From contig DEWK01000007.1 of NCBI GenBank assembly GCA_002363615.1, positions 72,134 to 136,133 of the forward strand: 64,000 bases of DNA, given 5' to 3'. Every line of letters starts with the position of its first letter. Position 1 is the first letter of the stretch. The translations under genes and the position numbers were made by a program. This DNA comes from Lachnospira sp. UBA3212 (GTDB taxonomy: Bacteria > Bacillota > Clostridia > Lachnospirales > Lachnospiraceae). Below the pieces are notes generated by a model. It had not been told where the DNA came from. It ran no database searches and worked only from the letters and a program-made list of their open reading frames with translations. Below are positions 8,825-18,141 of the stretch, in pieces.

Positions 8825-9478
8825 TCAATCTTTACTTTCAATTACTACTAAAATCCCCGATTTTAGGGTGATCACTCCCTTTTCTCCCACAATCTCGTTA
8901 GAAACTCCTAAACTAGGGTTGTAAAAACGGGACATACTACCATCTTCCAGGGAATATTTCATCCCCTTTAAGCAAATCCCCCTGACTTCTTCCGTAAACG
9001 GAAGCAGGGAAATATAGGTTCCAAACTTCTCTGTTCTTGCTAGCTCATAAGATTGGTCCACCAAACAAATCTTATTGTGTTCATCCAAAATCCATCCGGG
9101 AATCTTTGCCTCTAACAACAGCTGTAAAAGAGCAATGTTTGCCATGCTATGATCCACACGACTTCCAATCCCTCCTACAATAAAAACCCCGCTGCTCTTA
9201 ATGTCTCTCGCAAGAAGAATTGCCGTTTCTGTATCTGTCTCATCTTTTTGAGGATTCAGCTTTATCATCTCCGTCTCCTTTGGAATCATCTCAAAGTAGT
9301 CGGCTTCTAAGGTATCAAAATCTCCCACGGCATAATCCATAAAAATTCCATGATCGATTGCAAATCGACAACCACCATCAACACCAATCACACAGTCGAT
9401 TTTTTTAGCATCTAATAGGTCTTCTACCAGCTTTGGACAAATGCTTCCACCAGTAAGAATCAGGGTATTCTTTCTCAT
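8825..9478 (-). CDS. thiN: Thiamine pyrophosphokinase
   Basis: 217 residues, the usual length. It transfers pyrophosphate from ATP to thiamine, making the cofactor TDP. The N-terminal catalytic half shows GVDGGCRFAIDHG and VGDFDTL, then DETDTETAI and the IVGGIGSRVDHSMAN motif typical of the TPK fold. A C-terminal beta-rich substrate-binding part ends near VVIES. It begins 20 bases after rpe, as the last gene of the prpC-prkC-rsgA-rpe-thiN run. No TPP riboswitch is visible before it; it depends on the operon. Confidence 0.93.
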   Translation of the reverse strand: MRKNTLILTGGSICPKLVEDLLDAKKIDCVIGVDGGCRFAIDHGIFMDYAVGDFDTLEADYFEMIPKETEMIKLNPQKDETDTETAILLARDIKSSGVFIVGGIGSRVDHSMANIALLQLLLEAKIPGWILDEHNKICLVDQSYELARTEKFGTYISLLPFTEEVRGICLKGMKYSLEDGSMSRFYNPSLGVSNEIVGEKGVITLKSGILVVIESKD

Positions 9479-9498
9479 AGTAACAGCCTTCTTAAAGT

Positions 9499-10191
9499 TT
9501 AAATACGTTCTAGTTTAATATCATTTTCCCTATAATCTACGAACTTTCTTCTAAACATCTCCATATTCTGGGCAATAACTCCATCATAAATAGCAGAACC
9601 AGCAACGATTACATTGGCTCCTGCAGAAAGAACCATCTGAACATTACCGGTCTTAATACCACCATCCACTTCAATATCCGTATTCAAACCACGTCTTCGA
9701 ATCATATCCCGAAGTTTGGTAATCTTTTCCGTAGAACTTGCAATATATTTCTGTCCACCGAAACCCGGATTAACTGTCATTAAAAGCACAAGGTCCACCT
9801 GATCCAACACATATTGCAAAACGCTTACAGGGGTTGCAGGATTAATTGCTACTCCAGCCTTACATCCCACCCGTTTAATCTGGTCGATAACCTGCTCTAA
9901 ATTCACGCAGGCTTCCGCATGGACCGTGATAATATCCGCTCCTACCCGCTTAAAATCCTTAATATATCTTCCTGGGTCATCTACCATCAAATGAACATCG
10001 AAAGGCTTATTGGTTACCTTTCGAATCGATTGTATTACTGGCATACCAAAGGAAATACACGGAACGAAAATACCATCCATAACATCAATATGGATCATAT
10101 CTGCACCAGCCGCATCAACTGCTCTGATTTCATCTCCAATTCTGCTAAAATCTGCTGCCAGAATTGAAGGAGACAATTTAATCTTTGACAC
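9499..10191 (-). CDS. rpe: Ribulose-phosphate 3-epimerase
   Basis: 230 residues, TIM-barrel family. It interconverts ribulose-5-phosphate and xylulose-5-phosphate in the pentose phosphate pathway, with a metal bound by His/Asp. Motifs visible are LSPSILAADF at the N-terminus, HIDVMDGIFVP, HLMV, MTVNPGFGGQ and EVDGGI, then VAGSAIY. The start is a GTG at 10191 preceded by GGTGAGGGA. It lies between rsgA and thiN, an arrangement common in Firmicutes. Confidence 0.96.
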   Translation of the reverse strand: MSKIKLSPSILAADFSRIGDEIRAVDAAGADMIHIDVMDGIFVPCISFGMPVIQSIRKVTNKPFDVHLMVDDPGRYIKDFKRVGADIITVHAEACVNLEQVIDQIKRVGCKAGVAINPATPVSVLQYVLDQVDLVLLMTVNPGFGGQKYIASSTEKITKLRDMIRRRGLNTDIEVDGGIKTGNVQMVLSAGANVIVAGSAIYDGVIAQNMEMFRRKFVDYRENDIKLERI

Positions 10192-10232
10192 TCCCTCACC
10201 TCTTCCCGCGCACCCTTGCGCTATCTCTTGTT

Positions 10233-11126
10233 CTATGAATATCGATTATTTTTCTTTTCTAATAATTCTTGATAAAATTGACAGTAATTCTCATACCTGC
10301 TTGAAGCGATTTTCCCTTCTTCCACTGCCTGTTTCACGGCACAGTCCGGTTCGCTTACATGAACACAACCATGAAATCGGCAAGAACCTTCATAAGGTTG
10401 AAATTCAAAGAAATCATACCTTAAATCATCCGGCTCCATATCCATAACCAGGAAGGAACTAAAACCAGGCGTATCCATTAAATAGGTGTCTTTTCCCGCT
10501 ATAAAAATCTCTGAATGTCTGGTCGTATGCTTTCCTCGGTGAAGTTTTTTACTAATATCTCCCGTTTCCATTTGCTTTCTTTCTAAGACCGCATTCAAAA
10601 TAGAAGACTTGCCTACACCAGATCCTCCGGCTAATGCCGTGTTTTTTCCTTGGAGCAATTCTTTCAAATGTTCCATCCCCTCTCCTGTATAGGTAGAGGT
10701 AAAAATCACCGGATACGTGCTATGTTCATAAATCTTTTTAATCTCTTCCCTTTCCTCTTTCCCCTTTAAATCACATTTGTTAAAACAAATAATCGGCTTA
10801 ACCTCTTGTTCCTCCATGGATAAGAGGAAACGATCTAAAAGGTTCAAATTCGGATCAGGATTTGCAAGAGCAAATACAATGATCACTTGATCTGTATTGG
10901 CTACAGCAGGACGAATCATCTGGTTTTTTCTTGGAAGGATACTTATAATATTTCCCTTTTTTTCTTCCTGGTCAATGACATCAATCTGACAATCATCTCC
11001 CACTAAAGGTTTAATCTTATCCTTGCGAAAGGCCCCTTTTGCCTTGCACTCATATATTATATTATCTACTGCCACATAATAAAAACCAGCAATTCCTTTT
11101 ACAATTTTTCCTGTCATATTTTCCAT
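10233..11126 (-). CDS. rsgA: Ribosome small-subunit GTPase RsgA
   Basis: 297 residues from the ATG at 11126, which overlaps the prkC stop by one base (TGATG); a TTG at 11129 is the only longer start. RsgA is a circularly permuted GTPase that checks late 30S maturation. Here FNKCDLKG (G4) precedes GGSGVGKSS (G1) and DTPGFSSF (G3), the permuted order. An N-terminal OB-like domain and a C-terminal zinc site (CRFHGC, then Cys in EPDC) complete the family layout. Coupling to prkC suggests coexpression with the kinase, which is known to affect RsgA-like GTPases in other Firmicutes. Confidence 0.95.
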   Translation of the reverse strand: MENMTGKIVKGIAGFYYVAVDNIIYECKAKGAFRKDKIKPLVGDDCQIDVIDQEEKKGNIISILPRKNQMIRPAVANTDQVIIVFALANPDPNLNLLDRFLLSMEEQEVKPIICFNKCDLKGKEEREEIKKIYEHSTYPVIFTSTYTGEGMEHLKELLQGKNTALAGGSGVGKSSILNAVLERKQMETGDISKKLHRGKHTTRHSEIFIAGKDTYLMDTPGFSSFLVMDMEPDDLRYDFFEFQPYEGSCRFHGCVHVSEPDCAVKQAVEEGKIASSRYENYCQFYQELLEKKNNRYS

Positions 11127-13396
11127 CAATTAATCTGAATAGACATGTTATAAACCTCAACCCCATCTAAGGTTGCGATTACATTGGATACACCTACCGC
11201 ATCCTTCACAATCGTATAAACAAATGTATCTGTAGGCCAATTTGCAACATCTGCATAGGCACCCACATCAATCGCCACACCATCTACAGTTACCGCAAAA
11301 GTTCCAGCACTTGCACCACCGAGGTTTACACTCTTAGATACCGCAAAGGATCCACTATAAACCTTGGTATCGGTGGCAGTTGTCGTGGTTGCTTCCTCGG
11401 CGCTAGTAGTTGTCTCTGGTTCTGGTCCACCACTGATTACAATATCAACGGTACTTCCAGCATCTACGGTGGTACCTGCCACAGGATTCTGCCCAATGAC
11501 TCTTCCTACCTTACGATCGGAATACTCAGTAGTGACCTTACCAAGTTTTAATCCAGCCTGATTCAGGACACGTTCCGCCTTCTCCTTGGTATAATGACCA
11601 TATTTCAAATCAGGAACCTCTACTTCTGAAGGACCTGTAGAAACCACTACATCAACCGTTGTTCCCACCGGAAGCTTATCTCCAGCCTTAAACTGTTGAC
11701 TAATTACCGCATCCTTTGCCACGTTATCATTCTCTTCATAAGAATAAGAACCGACCAATAAGCCAGAACTGGTTAAACGAACGATGGCTTCATTAATACC
11801 TACACCGGTAATATTTGGAACTGTTCCATCTGCTACATACTCTTTACCACGACTTACCGTTAAAGTAATGGTATCCCCGGGAACCACTTCCTCCGGAGCC
11901 AGTGGAGAAGATGAAATAACCGTGTCAATCGGAACTGTATCACTAAAGGTATAGTTTACCTCATATAAAAGACTTAATTCTGTAATAGCCCTCTGTGCTG
12001 CAGTCATGGTCTGACCTGCATAGTCTGGTGCCTGGAAGCTATTGGCTCCCTCACTAATGGTACAGGTAATCGTTTGGTATTTTTCCACCACCGAATTAGC
12101 CTCTACCGACTGCTTAAAGCACTTGCCTTCTGACACGCTTGAATCCTTGGCATATTCAAATTTTCTTCCCAGGTTAACCTCACGAAGGGTATTCTCGATC
12201 TCTGTTACGGTCATGCCATATAGATCAGGCATATACACATACCCCTCTGCCAGGGTCTCTTGGGTTTCATCTTCTGTAGCGCTAATATTATCCTGGCCAA
12301 AGAAATAAAAGGCCAACATAACCACAATAATCAAGAAGGAAATAGCAACTACCACACCAGCAAGATGAATCACATGATCAAGCCTTGGATTTACCTTGTC
12401 AATATCGTCATCATCCGGCTCGTTAATCACCGCAACCTGATCTGACTCTCCCGGCATCTTCTTCTTTTTATCAGCCATCTCCGTCTCGGTAGCCTTAGCA
12501 TTCACCTGCTTTGGATCATACATAACAGTAGCTCCATTCACTGGCTGTGGAGATGCGATCTGAACAAAATCTGTCTCCGGTTCCACCAAAGATCTCTTTA
12601 AATCTTCAATCAAAGCAGAAATCTTCATATATCGACGATCCTGCTTTTTCTGTGTACATTTATAAACAATTTTTTCGGTAGAAACCGGAATATCCGGAAC
12701 CATAGACTTAATATCCGGAATTTCACCCTGAATATGTTGAAGGGCAATGGATACAGTAGAATCTCCCTCGAAAGGTACCTTACCTGTTAACATCTCAAAC
12801 AAGGTAATACCCAGGGAATAGATATCACTTCTCTCATCAATGTACCCGCCCCTCGCCTGTTCTGGAGAAATATAATGAACAGAGCCCATGGCGTTGGAAT
12901 TAATGGTATTGGCAGAGGCGGCTCTTGCAATTCCAAAATCCGTTACCTTTACCTTTCCTTCCTTGGAAATAATAATATTCTGTGGCTTAATATCCCTATG
13001 AATAATATGATTGTTATGAGCACACTCAATTCCCTGAGCCACCTGAATAGCGATACTGGTAGCTTCCTTTACCGAAAGGCTACCCTTCTTTTGAATATAT
13101 CGCTTCAAGGTAATTCCCTCAATCAACTCCATTACAATGTAATAGATCCCATTCTCTTCTCCTACATCATAAACACTTACAATATTAGGATGAGAAAGTC
13201 CTGCCGCAGACTGAGCCTCTACTCTGAACTTAGCAACGAAATTACGGTCTTCTGAAAACTCCTGTTTCAAAACCTTCACCGCTACATTCCGGTTTAACTT
13301 ATGATCTTTTACCTTATATACTTCTGACATTCCTCCGGATCCAACCTGACTAATTACCTCATATCGGTCTCCGATGAACATACCCTTCCTTAACAT
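11126..13396 (-). CDS. prkC: PASTA-domain Ser/Thr protein kinase (PrkC/Stk1 type)
   Basis: 756 residues. The kinase domain (about 10-270) has the Gly loop GSGGMSEVYK, Lys in VAVKVLK, HRDIKPQN and DFGIA. A juxtamembrane linker leads to one membrane helix at about 345-367 and four PASTA repeats (about 388-660), which bind muropeptides or lipid II in this family. After a Thr-rich linker (about 662-680) comes an extra 75-residue beta-rich C-terminal domain (SFAVSKSVNLGG onward) that I do not recognise. The gene follows the PP2C phosphatase gene by 31 bases, so a kinase/phosphatase pair is produced together. Confidence 0.95.
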   Translation of the reverse strand: MLRKGMFIGDRYEVISQVGSGGMSEVYKVKDHKLNRNVAVKVLKQEFSEDRNFVAKFRVEAQSAAGLSHPNIVSVYDVGEENGIYYIVMELIEGITLKRYIQKKGSLSVKEATSIAIQVAQGIECAHNNHIIHRDIKPQNIIISKEGKVKVTDFGIARAASANTINSNAMGSVHYISPEQARGGYIDERSDIYSLGITLFEMLTGKVPFEGDSTVSIALQHIQGEIPDIKSMVPDIPVSTEKIVYKCTQKKQDRRYMKISALIEDLKRSLVEPETDFVQIASPQPVNGATVMYDPKQVNAKATETEMADKKKKMPGESDQVAVINEPDDDDIDKVNPRLDHVIHLAGVVVAISFLIIVVMLAFYFFGQDNISATEDETQETLAEGYVYMPDLYGMTVTEIENTLREVNLGRKFEYAKDSSVSEGKCFKQSVEANSVVEKYQTITCTISEGANSFQAPDYAGQTMTAAQRAITELSLLYEVNYTFSDTVPIDTVISSSPLAPEEVVPGDTITLTVSRGKEYVADGTVPNITGVGINEAIVRLTSSGLLVGSYSYEENDNVAKDAVISQQFKAGDKLPVGTTVDVVVSTGPSEVEVPDLKYGHYTKEKAERVLNQAGLKLGKVTTEYSDRKVGRVIGQNPVAGTTVDAGSTVDIVISGGPEPETTTSAEEATTTTATDTKVYSGSFAVSKSVNLGGASAGTFAVTVDGVAIDVGAYADVANWPTDTFVYTIVKDAVGVSNVIATLDGVEVYNMSIQIN

Positions 13397-13427
13397 AATT
13401 TAATCCCTTTCAGCATCTTCTTACGAC

Positions 13428-14183
13428 CTAAAAACCTGCCTTAGGCAGTTCTTCCTGTCTATACTCTGTCTGAACCAACACAGCAGAAACATTATCTTTT
13501 CCCCCATTGCCGTTGGCTTCCTCCACCAACTGATCAACGGCTTCTTCTACATGTGCACTGTTACATACAATCTGTTTGATTCTTTGATCATCAATCATAT
13601 TACATAGACCATCTGTACAAAGCAAAAACTTGTCACCCGGTTCAAATTCAATCTCAAAAATATCCGGAATCACTCGTTTTGATACTCCCACCGCCCGGGT
13701 GATGACATTCTTTTTCTCGTAACTCCTTGCCTTCTTTCGATCCAGTTCTCCCAAACTGACCATCTCCTCCACAAGGGAATGATCTCTGGTAATCTGCTTA
13801 ATCTCATCATTAATCAGGTAAAGCCTGCTGTCCCCTACATTAGCAATATAGGCGCAATTTTTATATATCACTGCCACAACAAAAGTGGTACCCATGCCTG
13901 CATAATCCACGCTGGTGGTAGCCTCATCAAGTACCGTATGATTAGCTCTTGCAATCCCCTCATCGATCAAACGAATGGGATTGCTATCTGTTTGATTCTT
14001 AATATATTCTACAAATGTATTAACAGCATATCGGCTAGCCACATCGCCCGCCTTATGACCGCCCATTCCATCTGCCACCACAAAAAGATTCGGAAGCTGT
14101 CCAACCGGTGTTACAGAATAAAAAATATAATCCTGATTCACGGCTCTTTCCTTGCCGATATCACTCACTCCGTAAGCTTTCAT
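13428..14183 (-). CDS. prpC: PP2C-family Ser/Thr phosphatase (Stp/PrpC)
   Basis: 251 residues. All PP2C metal-site motifs are visible: QDYIF near the N-terminus, VADGMGGHKAGD (about 37-48), VGDSRLYL, CTDGLCNMIDD and GGKDNVSAVLV. It removes phosphates placed by the adjacent PASTA kinase and has no membrane segment. A GGGAGG ribosome site precedes the ATG. The 85 bases before it, down to rlmN, contain a small TGCCG/CGGCA hairpin (14222-14236) but no convincing terminator. Confidence 0.95.
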   Translation of the reverse strand: MKAYGVSDIGKERAVNQDYIFYSVTPVGQLPNLFVVADGMGGHKAGDVASRYAVNTFVEYIKNQTDSNPIRLIDEGIARANHTVLDEATTSVDYAGMGTTFVVAVIYKNCAYIANVGDSRLYLINDEIKQITRDHSLVEEMVSLGELDRKKARSYEKKNVITRAVGVSKRVIPDIFEIEFEPGDKFLLCTDGLCNMIDDQRIKQIVCNSAHVEEAVDQLVEEANGNGGKDNVSAVLVQTEYRQEELPKAGF

Positions 14184-14268
14184 GGTGCCTCCCTTCTCAT
14201 CTAAATCATTCTATCTTCAAATGCCGAAAAACGGCACAATTCCACGGTCTATTATATAGAATAATAGG

Positions 14269-15321
14269 CTATTTGTCAAAGGTCTCCTGGCCCCCTTCTT
14301 CTAGATAATTCTTTCTAAGCTGGCCACAAGATCCATTAATATCTCGGCCCATTTCCCTACGAATCGTCACATTGATATGGTGTTTTTCCAACACTTCCTT
14401 AAAGCGATAAATATTATCCCAGGTAGGTTGTTTAAAATCCTTTTCTTCAATGGGATTTACCGGAATTAGATTTACATGACAGTTCCGGCCCTTTAAAAGA
14501 CTTGCCAACTCTTTTGCTCCCTCCTTGGTATCGTTCACATCTTTAACCAGGGAATACTCAAAACTAATCCGCCTGCCGGTGGTCTGAAAATAATAATCAC
14601 AAGCCTCCAGCACCTGAGCAATGGAGTACTTGTTGGCAATAGGCATTAACTCTTTTCTGGTTTCATCATTGGACGCATGAAGGGAAATTGCCAGAGTCAC
14701 CTGTAATTTCAAATCTGCCAATTCCTTGATTTTTGGCACCAATCCACAGGTGGAGACCGTGATATTCCGACCACTAAGATTCATTCCCTGATCATTTGTT
14801 ATCATATCTAGAAAACGAACCACATAATCAAAATTATCCATAGGTTCTCCCGCGCCCATTAATACAATATGGCTAACCCGTTCCTTTGTGATGTGCTCAA
14901 TGGTATAAACCTCAGCTAACATTTCTCCCGGAGTAAGATTTCTGGTTCTTCCATCAATGGTAGAAGCACAGAAACGACAACCCATTCTGCAGCCCACCTG
15001 GGTAGAGATACAGACGGAATTCCCATACTTGTACTTCATTAAAACCGCCTCGATGACATTGCCATCATAAAGGCGAAAGAGGTACTTTTGAGTGCCATCG
15101 ATCTTACTGGTTAACACCTGTAAGGGCTTTAAAGGGGCAAAGAAATAATTTGCCATTAGTTTTTCCTTTAACCCCTTAGAAATGTTTGTCATCTCCTCAA
15201 AAGTGGCTACCCTCTTTTTATGGATCCATTCATAAAGCTGTTTGGCACGAAATTTCTTTTCTCCAAACTCTTCAACGATTGAGCTTAACTCCTCTAAGTT
15301 AAAACTTCTTAAATCTTCCAC
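14269..15321 (-). CDS. rlmN: Dual-specificity RNA methyltransferase RlmN
   Basis: 350 residues with a GTG start at 15321 behind TAGGAG. It is a radical SAM enzyme that methylates C2 of A2503 in 23S rRNA and A37 of some tRNAs. The cluster Cys residues are C111, C115 and C118 in GCRMGCRFC, GAGEPMDNFDYV follows, and the C-terminal catalytic Cys is in GSCGQLR. It lies 18 bases after rsmB in the def-fmt-rsmB-rlmN series. Confidence 0.97.
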   Translation of the reverse strand: MEDLRSFNLEELSSIVEEFGEKKFRAKQLYEWIHKKRVATFEEMTNISKGLKEKLMANYFFAPLKPLQVLTSKIDGTQKYLFRLYDGNVIEAVLMKYKYGNSVCISTQVGCRMGCRFCASTIDGRTRNLTPGEMLAEVYTIEHITKERVSHIVLMGAGEPMDNFDYVVRFLDMITNDQGMNLSGRNITVSTCGLVPKIKELADLKLQVTLAISLHASNDETRKELMPIANKYSIAQVLEACDYYFQTTGRRISFEYSLVKDVNDTKEGAKELASLLKGRNCHVNLIPVNPIEEKDFKQPTWDNIYRFKEVLEKHHINVTIRREMGRDINGSCGQLRKNYLEEGGQETFDK

Positions 15322-15339
15322 GTCTGCTCCTAACTCTTC

Positions 15340-16698
15340 CTAGTTCTTTCTAAACTTTGCCACAAAGAAACCATCGCTTTTTTGATAGCCCGGTAAGAAC
15401 TGGTAATAATAGTTCTCTTTTTGGGCCTGGTAATCTTTTTTTAAAAGCTCCTTTAACTGTTGATCAATGGCCACTCCGAAAAGACCCAATTCCTTTTGAA
15501 TCCAGGCAGCCATTTTTTCATTTTCCTTAGGAGAAATGGTACAGGTACTGTATAAAAGGCATCCTCCCGGTTTCAGTAAGTCCACATTGGCCCTTAGAAT
15601 TTCCTTTTGTAATGCAACAATTTCCTCTACCTTTTCCTTGGTCATCTTATAGCGAATTTCCTGCTTTTTTCCAAGGACACCTAGGCCAGAACATGGAAGA
15701 TCAGCCATTACCACATCTGCCCATGCCTTCTTTTTCTCATCTTCCCAGGTAGCATCATGTAATTCCACCGTTACATTTTGAATTCCGGTTCGATCCAGGT
15801 TTTCCCGAATCAGATCTAATTTATGCTCGGAAACATCCCTTGCAATCACCGTGCCAGTCCCCTTCATCTGATCCGCCATATGAAGGCTCTTTCCACCGGG
15901 AGCCGCACATAAATCAATTACCAAATCATTTTCCTTAGGGGAAGCTAAAATAGATGCCAGCATAGCCCCGGTATCCTGTACCGTAATCCTTCCCTCTAAA
16001 AATACCTTTAGCTGGTCTACCCGGTCAACCCCATCTAAATAAAAGCCCTCTTTCACATAGGGATTTTGAGAAACCTTTACTCCCTCTTTTTCTAAGTCCT
16101 TCCGGACTTCTTCCAGTTCCTTTGGATTTTCATAGGCATGAACCACACGAACCGATAAAACCTGTTCCTGACTCATGGCTAAAAGGATGTTTTCTGCCTT
16201 TTCTAATCCATAGGACTTGTAAAATCGACCGGCAATCCAAAGAGGCACGGAATAGGTGACGGAAAGATAATCCACCGGTGCCTCCTTTTTATCCGGAAAT
16301 GAGATCTCTGAAATATGACGAAGGATGTTTCGAAGCAGGCCATTAACAAACCCGGAAAATCGGTCTTGCCCCTTAGCTCTGGTCAAATTTACAGCCTCGT
16401 TGCAGATAGCAGATTCCGGAACAGAATCCATAAAATAAGCCTGATAAACCCCCATACGCAATACCCAACGGATCAGGGGCTTCATCTTTTTTACCTTTAT
16501 TTTTGAAAACTGATCAATCACATAGTCTTCAAAAATCTGCCACTCCAAACATCCCTTAGTTAAACGGGAATAGAAGGCCCGTTCCTGTTTTGGTAAATAG
16601 GAATATTTATCTAAGGTTCCATGCACCACAGTGTTTAAACGCAGTCCTTCTTTTTCAATTTCCAAGAGGCTATCTAAGGCCAGTTCTCTTAAATTCAT
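15340..16698 (-). CDS. rsmB: 16S rRNA (cytosine-967-C5)-methyltransferase RsmB
   Basis: 452 residues. The N-terminal NusB-like helical domain (about 1-140) is followed by a Rossmann methyltransferase domain with SAM loop DLCAAPGGKS, ADLPCSGLGVLGKK and the catalytic STCTISPKEN. It methylates C967 of 16S rRNA. Its ATG overlaps the fmt stop by four bases (ATGA), indicating translational coupling. No zinc-protease gene lies between fmt and rsmB, unlike in some relatives. Confidence 0.96.
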   Translation of the reverse strand: MNLRELALDSLLEIEKEGLRLNTVVHGTLDKYSYLPKQERAFYSRLTKGCLEWQIFEDYVIDQFSKIKVKKMKPLIRWVLRMGVYQAYFMDSVPESAICNEAVNLTRAKGQDRFSGFVNGLLRNILRHISEISFPDKKEAPVDYLSVTYSVPLWIAGRFYKSYGLEKAENILLAMSQEQVLSVRVVHAYENPKELEEVRKDLEKEGVKVSQNPYVKEGFYLDGVDRVDQLKVFLEGRITVQDTGAMLASILASPKENDLVIDLCAAPGGKSLHMADQMKGTGTVIARDVSEHKLDLIRENLDRTGIQNVTVELHDATWEDEKKKAWADVVMADLPCSGLGVLGKKQEIRYKMTKEKVEEIVALQKEILRANVDLLKPGGCLLYSTCTISPKENEKMAAWIQKELGLFGVAIDQQLKELLKKDYQAQKENYYYQFLPGYQKSDGFFVAKFRKN

Positions 16699-17618
16699 AT
16701 ACGCTCACCATCTTCAACCTGATATCCACGGAGAAAATCCTGGATCTCCATTCTCTTTTTTCCTTCTAACTGGACTTCTAGAACCTTCAGTGCGTCCTTG
16801 CCGCACTGTAGAATCAAGGTATCTTTGTCCGGTCTAAGAATCGTCCCCGGCTCCTTACCAAAAGAAGAAACCACCTGAGCCTTAAAGATTTTTAAGGTCT
16901 TTTGGTGCAAGGTGGTATAGGCACTTGGCCAAGGATAAAGCCCCCGAATCAAACGTTCGATTTCCCTTGCATCCTTGCCAAAGTCAATCCTTCCCATATC
17001 CTTTTTTAACATCTTGGCATAGCTTGAAGAAGCGTGGTCCTGTGAGGTAAACGTAGCACTTCCATCCTCTAACTGCTTTAAGGCTTCCACACAAGCCTTT
17101 CCACCAAGTATGGAAAGTTTATCAAAAAGGCTCTCTCCTGTTTCATCCTCTGCAATCTTTAATTTTTCTTGTAAAATAACATCTCCGGTGTCTAATCCTT
17201 CTGCCATCTGCATAATAGAAACACCGGAATATTCTTCCCCATTAATGACTGCCCACTGGATAGGAGCTGCCCCACGATATTTCGGAAGCAAAGATGCATG
17301 AACATTAATACAACCATACTTTGGAAGTTCTAGAACCTTCTTTGGAAGTATCTGTCCAAAGGCAGCTACCACCATAACATCCGGCTGGTAGGAAGCAAGT
17401 TCTTCGTACACTCCCTCTGCCTTTATCTTTTCCGGCTGATAAACAGGAAGATCATATTCTAAGGCACACTCCTTAACCGGGGTATATAAAACCTTTTTTC
17501 CACGGCCTTTTTGACGGTCTGGCTGAGATACCACCAATACCACGTCATGTCCGGCTTCCTTTAAAGCCTTCAGCACCGGTACGGCAAAATCCGGTGTTCC
17601 CATAAATATTACTCTCAT
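16695..17618 (-). CDS. fmt: Methionyl-tRNA formyltransferase
   Basis: 307 residues from the ATG at 17618, chosen because GGAGGAAATAAAC precedes it and the protein then starts MRVIFMGTPDFAVP; an in-frame start at 17633 lacks this spacing. It formylates initiator Met-tRNA using 10-formyl-THF. The HASLLPKYRGAAPIQ motif near residue 110 carries the catalytic Asn/His region, and a C-terminal OB-like domain binds tRNA. Its substrate supply is encoded nearby (fhs, folD) and its partner deformylase lies 20 bases upstream. Confidence 0.97.
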   Translation of the reverse strand: MRVIFMGTPDFAVPVLKALKEAGHDVVLVVSQPDRQKGRGKKVLYTPVKECALEYDLPVYQPEKIKAEGVYEELASYQPDVMVVAAFGQILPKKVLELPKYGCINVHASLLPKYRGAAPIQWAVINGEEYSGVSIMQMAEGLDTGDVILQEKLKIAEDETGESLFDKLSILGGKACVEALKQLEDGSATFTSQDHASSSYAKMLKKDMGRIDFGKDAREIERLIRGLYPWPSAYTTLHQKTLKIFKAQVVSSFGKEPGTILRPDKDTLILQCGKDALKVLEVQLEGKKRMEIQDFLRGYQVEDGERI

Positions 17619-17638
17619 GTTTATTTCCTCCAAGGATA

Positions 17639-18127
17639 TTAGTCTTCATACATTTCTTCTAACTGACTGTTATCTAACAAATCCCCCTCAACCTTTGTGG
17701 TATAAAGGACACCATCCAAATGATCGCATTCATGCTGGATACATCTGGCAAGGAGGCCTTCTGCATCTAACGTAAATTTTTCCATATTCCGATCAAAGGC
17801 CTCTACGGTTACATTCTCTGCTCTAGTCACGATTCCCGATTTTCCGGGAACACTTAAACAGCCTTCATAACCGGTTTGTTCTCCATCTCTTTTTGTAATT
17901 ACAGGATTGATCAAAACAATCGGACCATGATCGTCTTCCACGTCAATTACAACGATTCTTTTTAAGATTCCCACCTGGGGAGCCGCAAGACCTACTCCGC
18001 AAGATTCGTACATGGTATCAAACATATCATCAATTAATTCGTTGGTTCTTGGAGAAACCGCCTTCACTTCCTTGCATACCTTTTCAAGACAAGGATCACC
18101 TATTTTTCTTACTTCTCTAATTGCCAT
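17639..18127 (-). CDS. def: Peptide deformylase
   Basis: 162 residues. It removes the N-formyl group from nascent proteins at the ribosome using a metal held by one Cys and two His. The three motifs are complete: GVGLAAPQVG, EGCLSVPG and QHECDHLDG. Directly upstream is priA (14 bases) and directly downstream fmt, the standard functional pairing. Confidence 0.97.
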   Translation of the reverse strand: MAIREVRKIGDPCLEKVCKEVKAVSPRTNELIDDMFDTMYESCGVGLAAPQVGILKRIVVIDVEDDHGPIVLINPVITKRDGEQTGYEGCLSVPGKSGIVTRAENVTVEAFDRNMEKFTLDAEGLLARCIQHECDHLDGVLYTTKVEGDLLDNSQLEEMYED

Positions 18128-18141
18128 TTTTCTTCCTTTCT

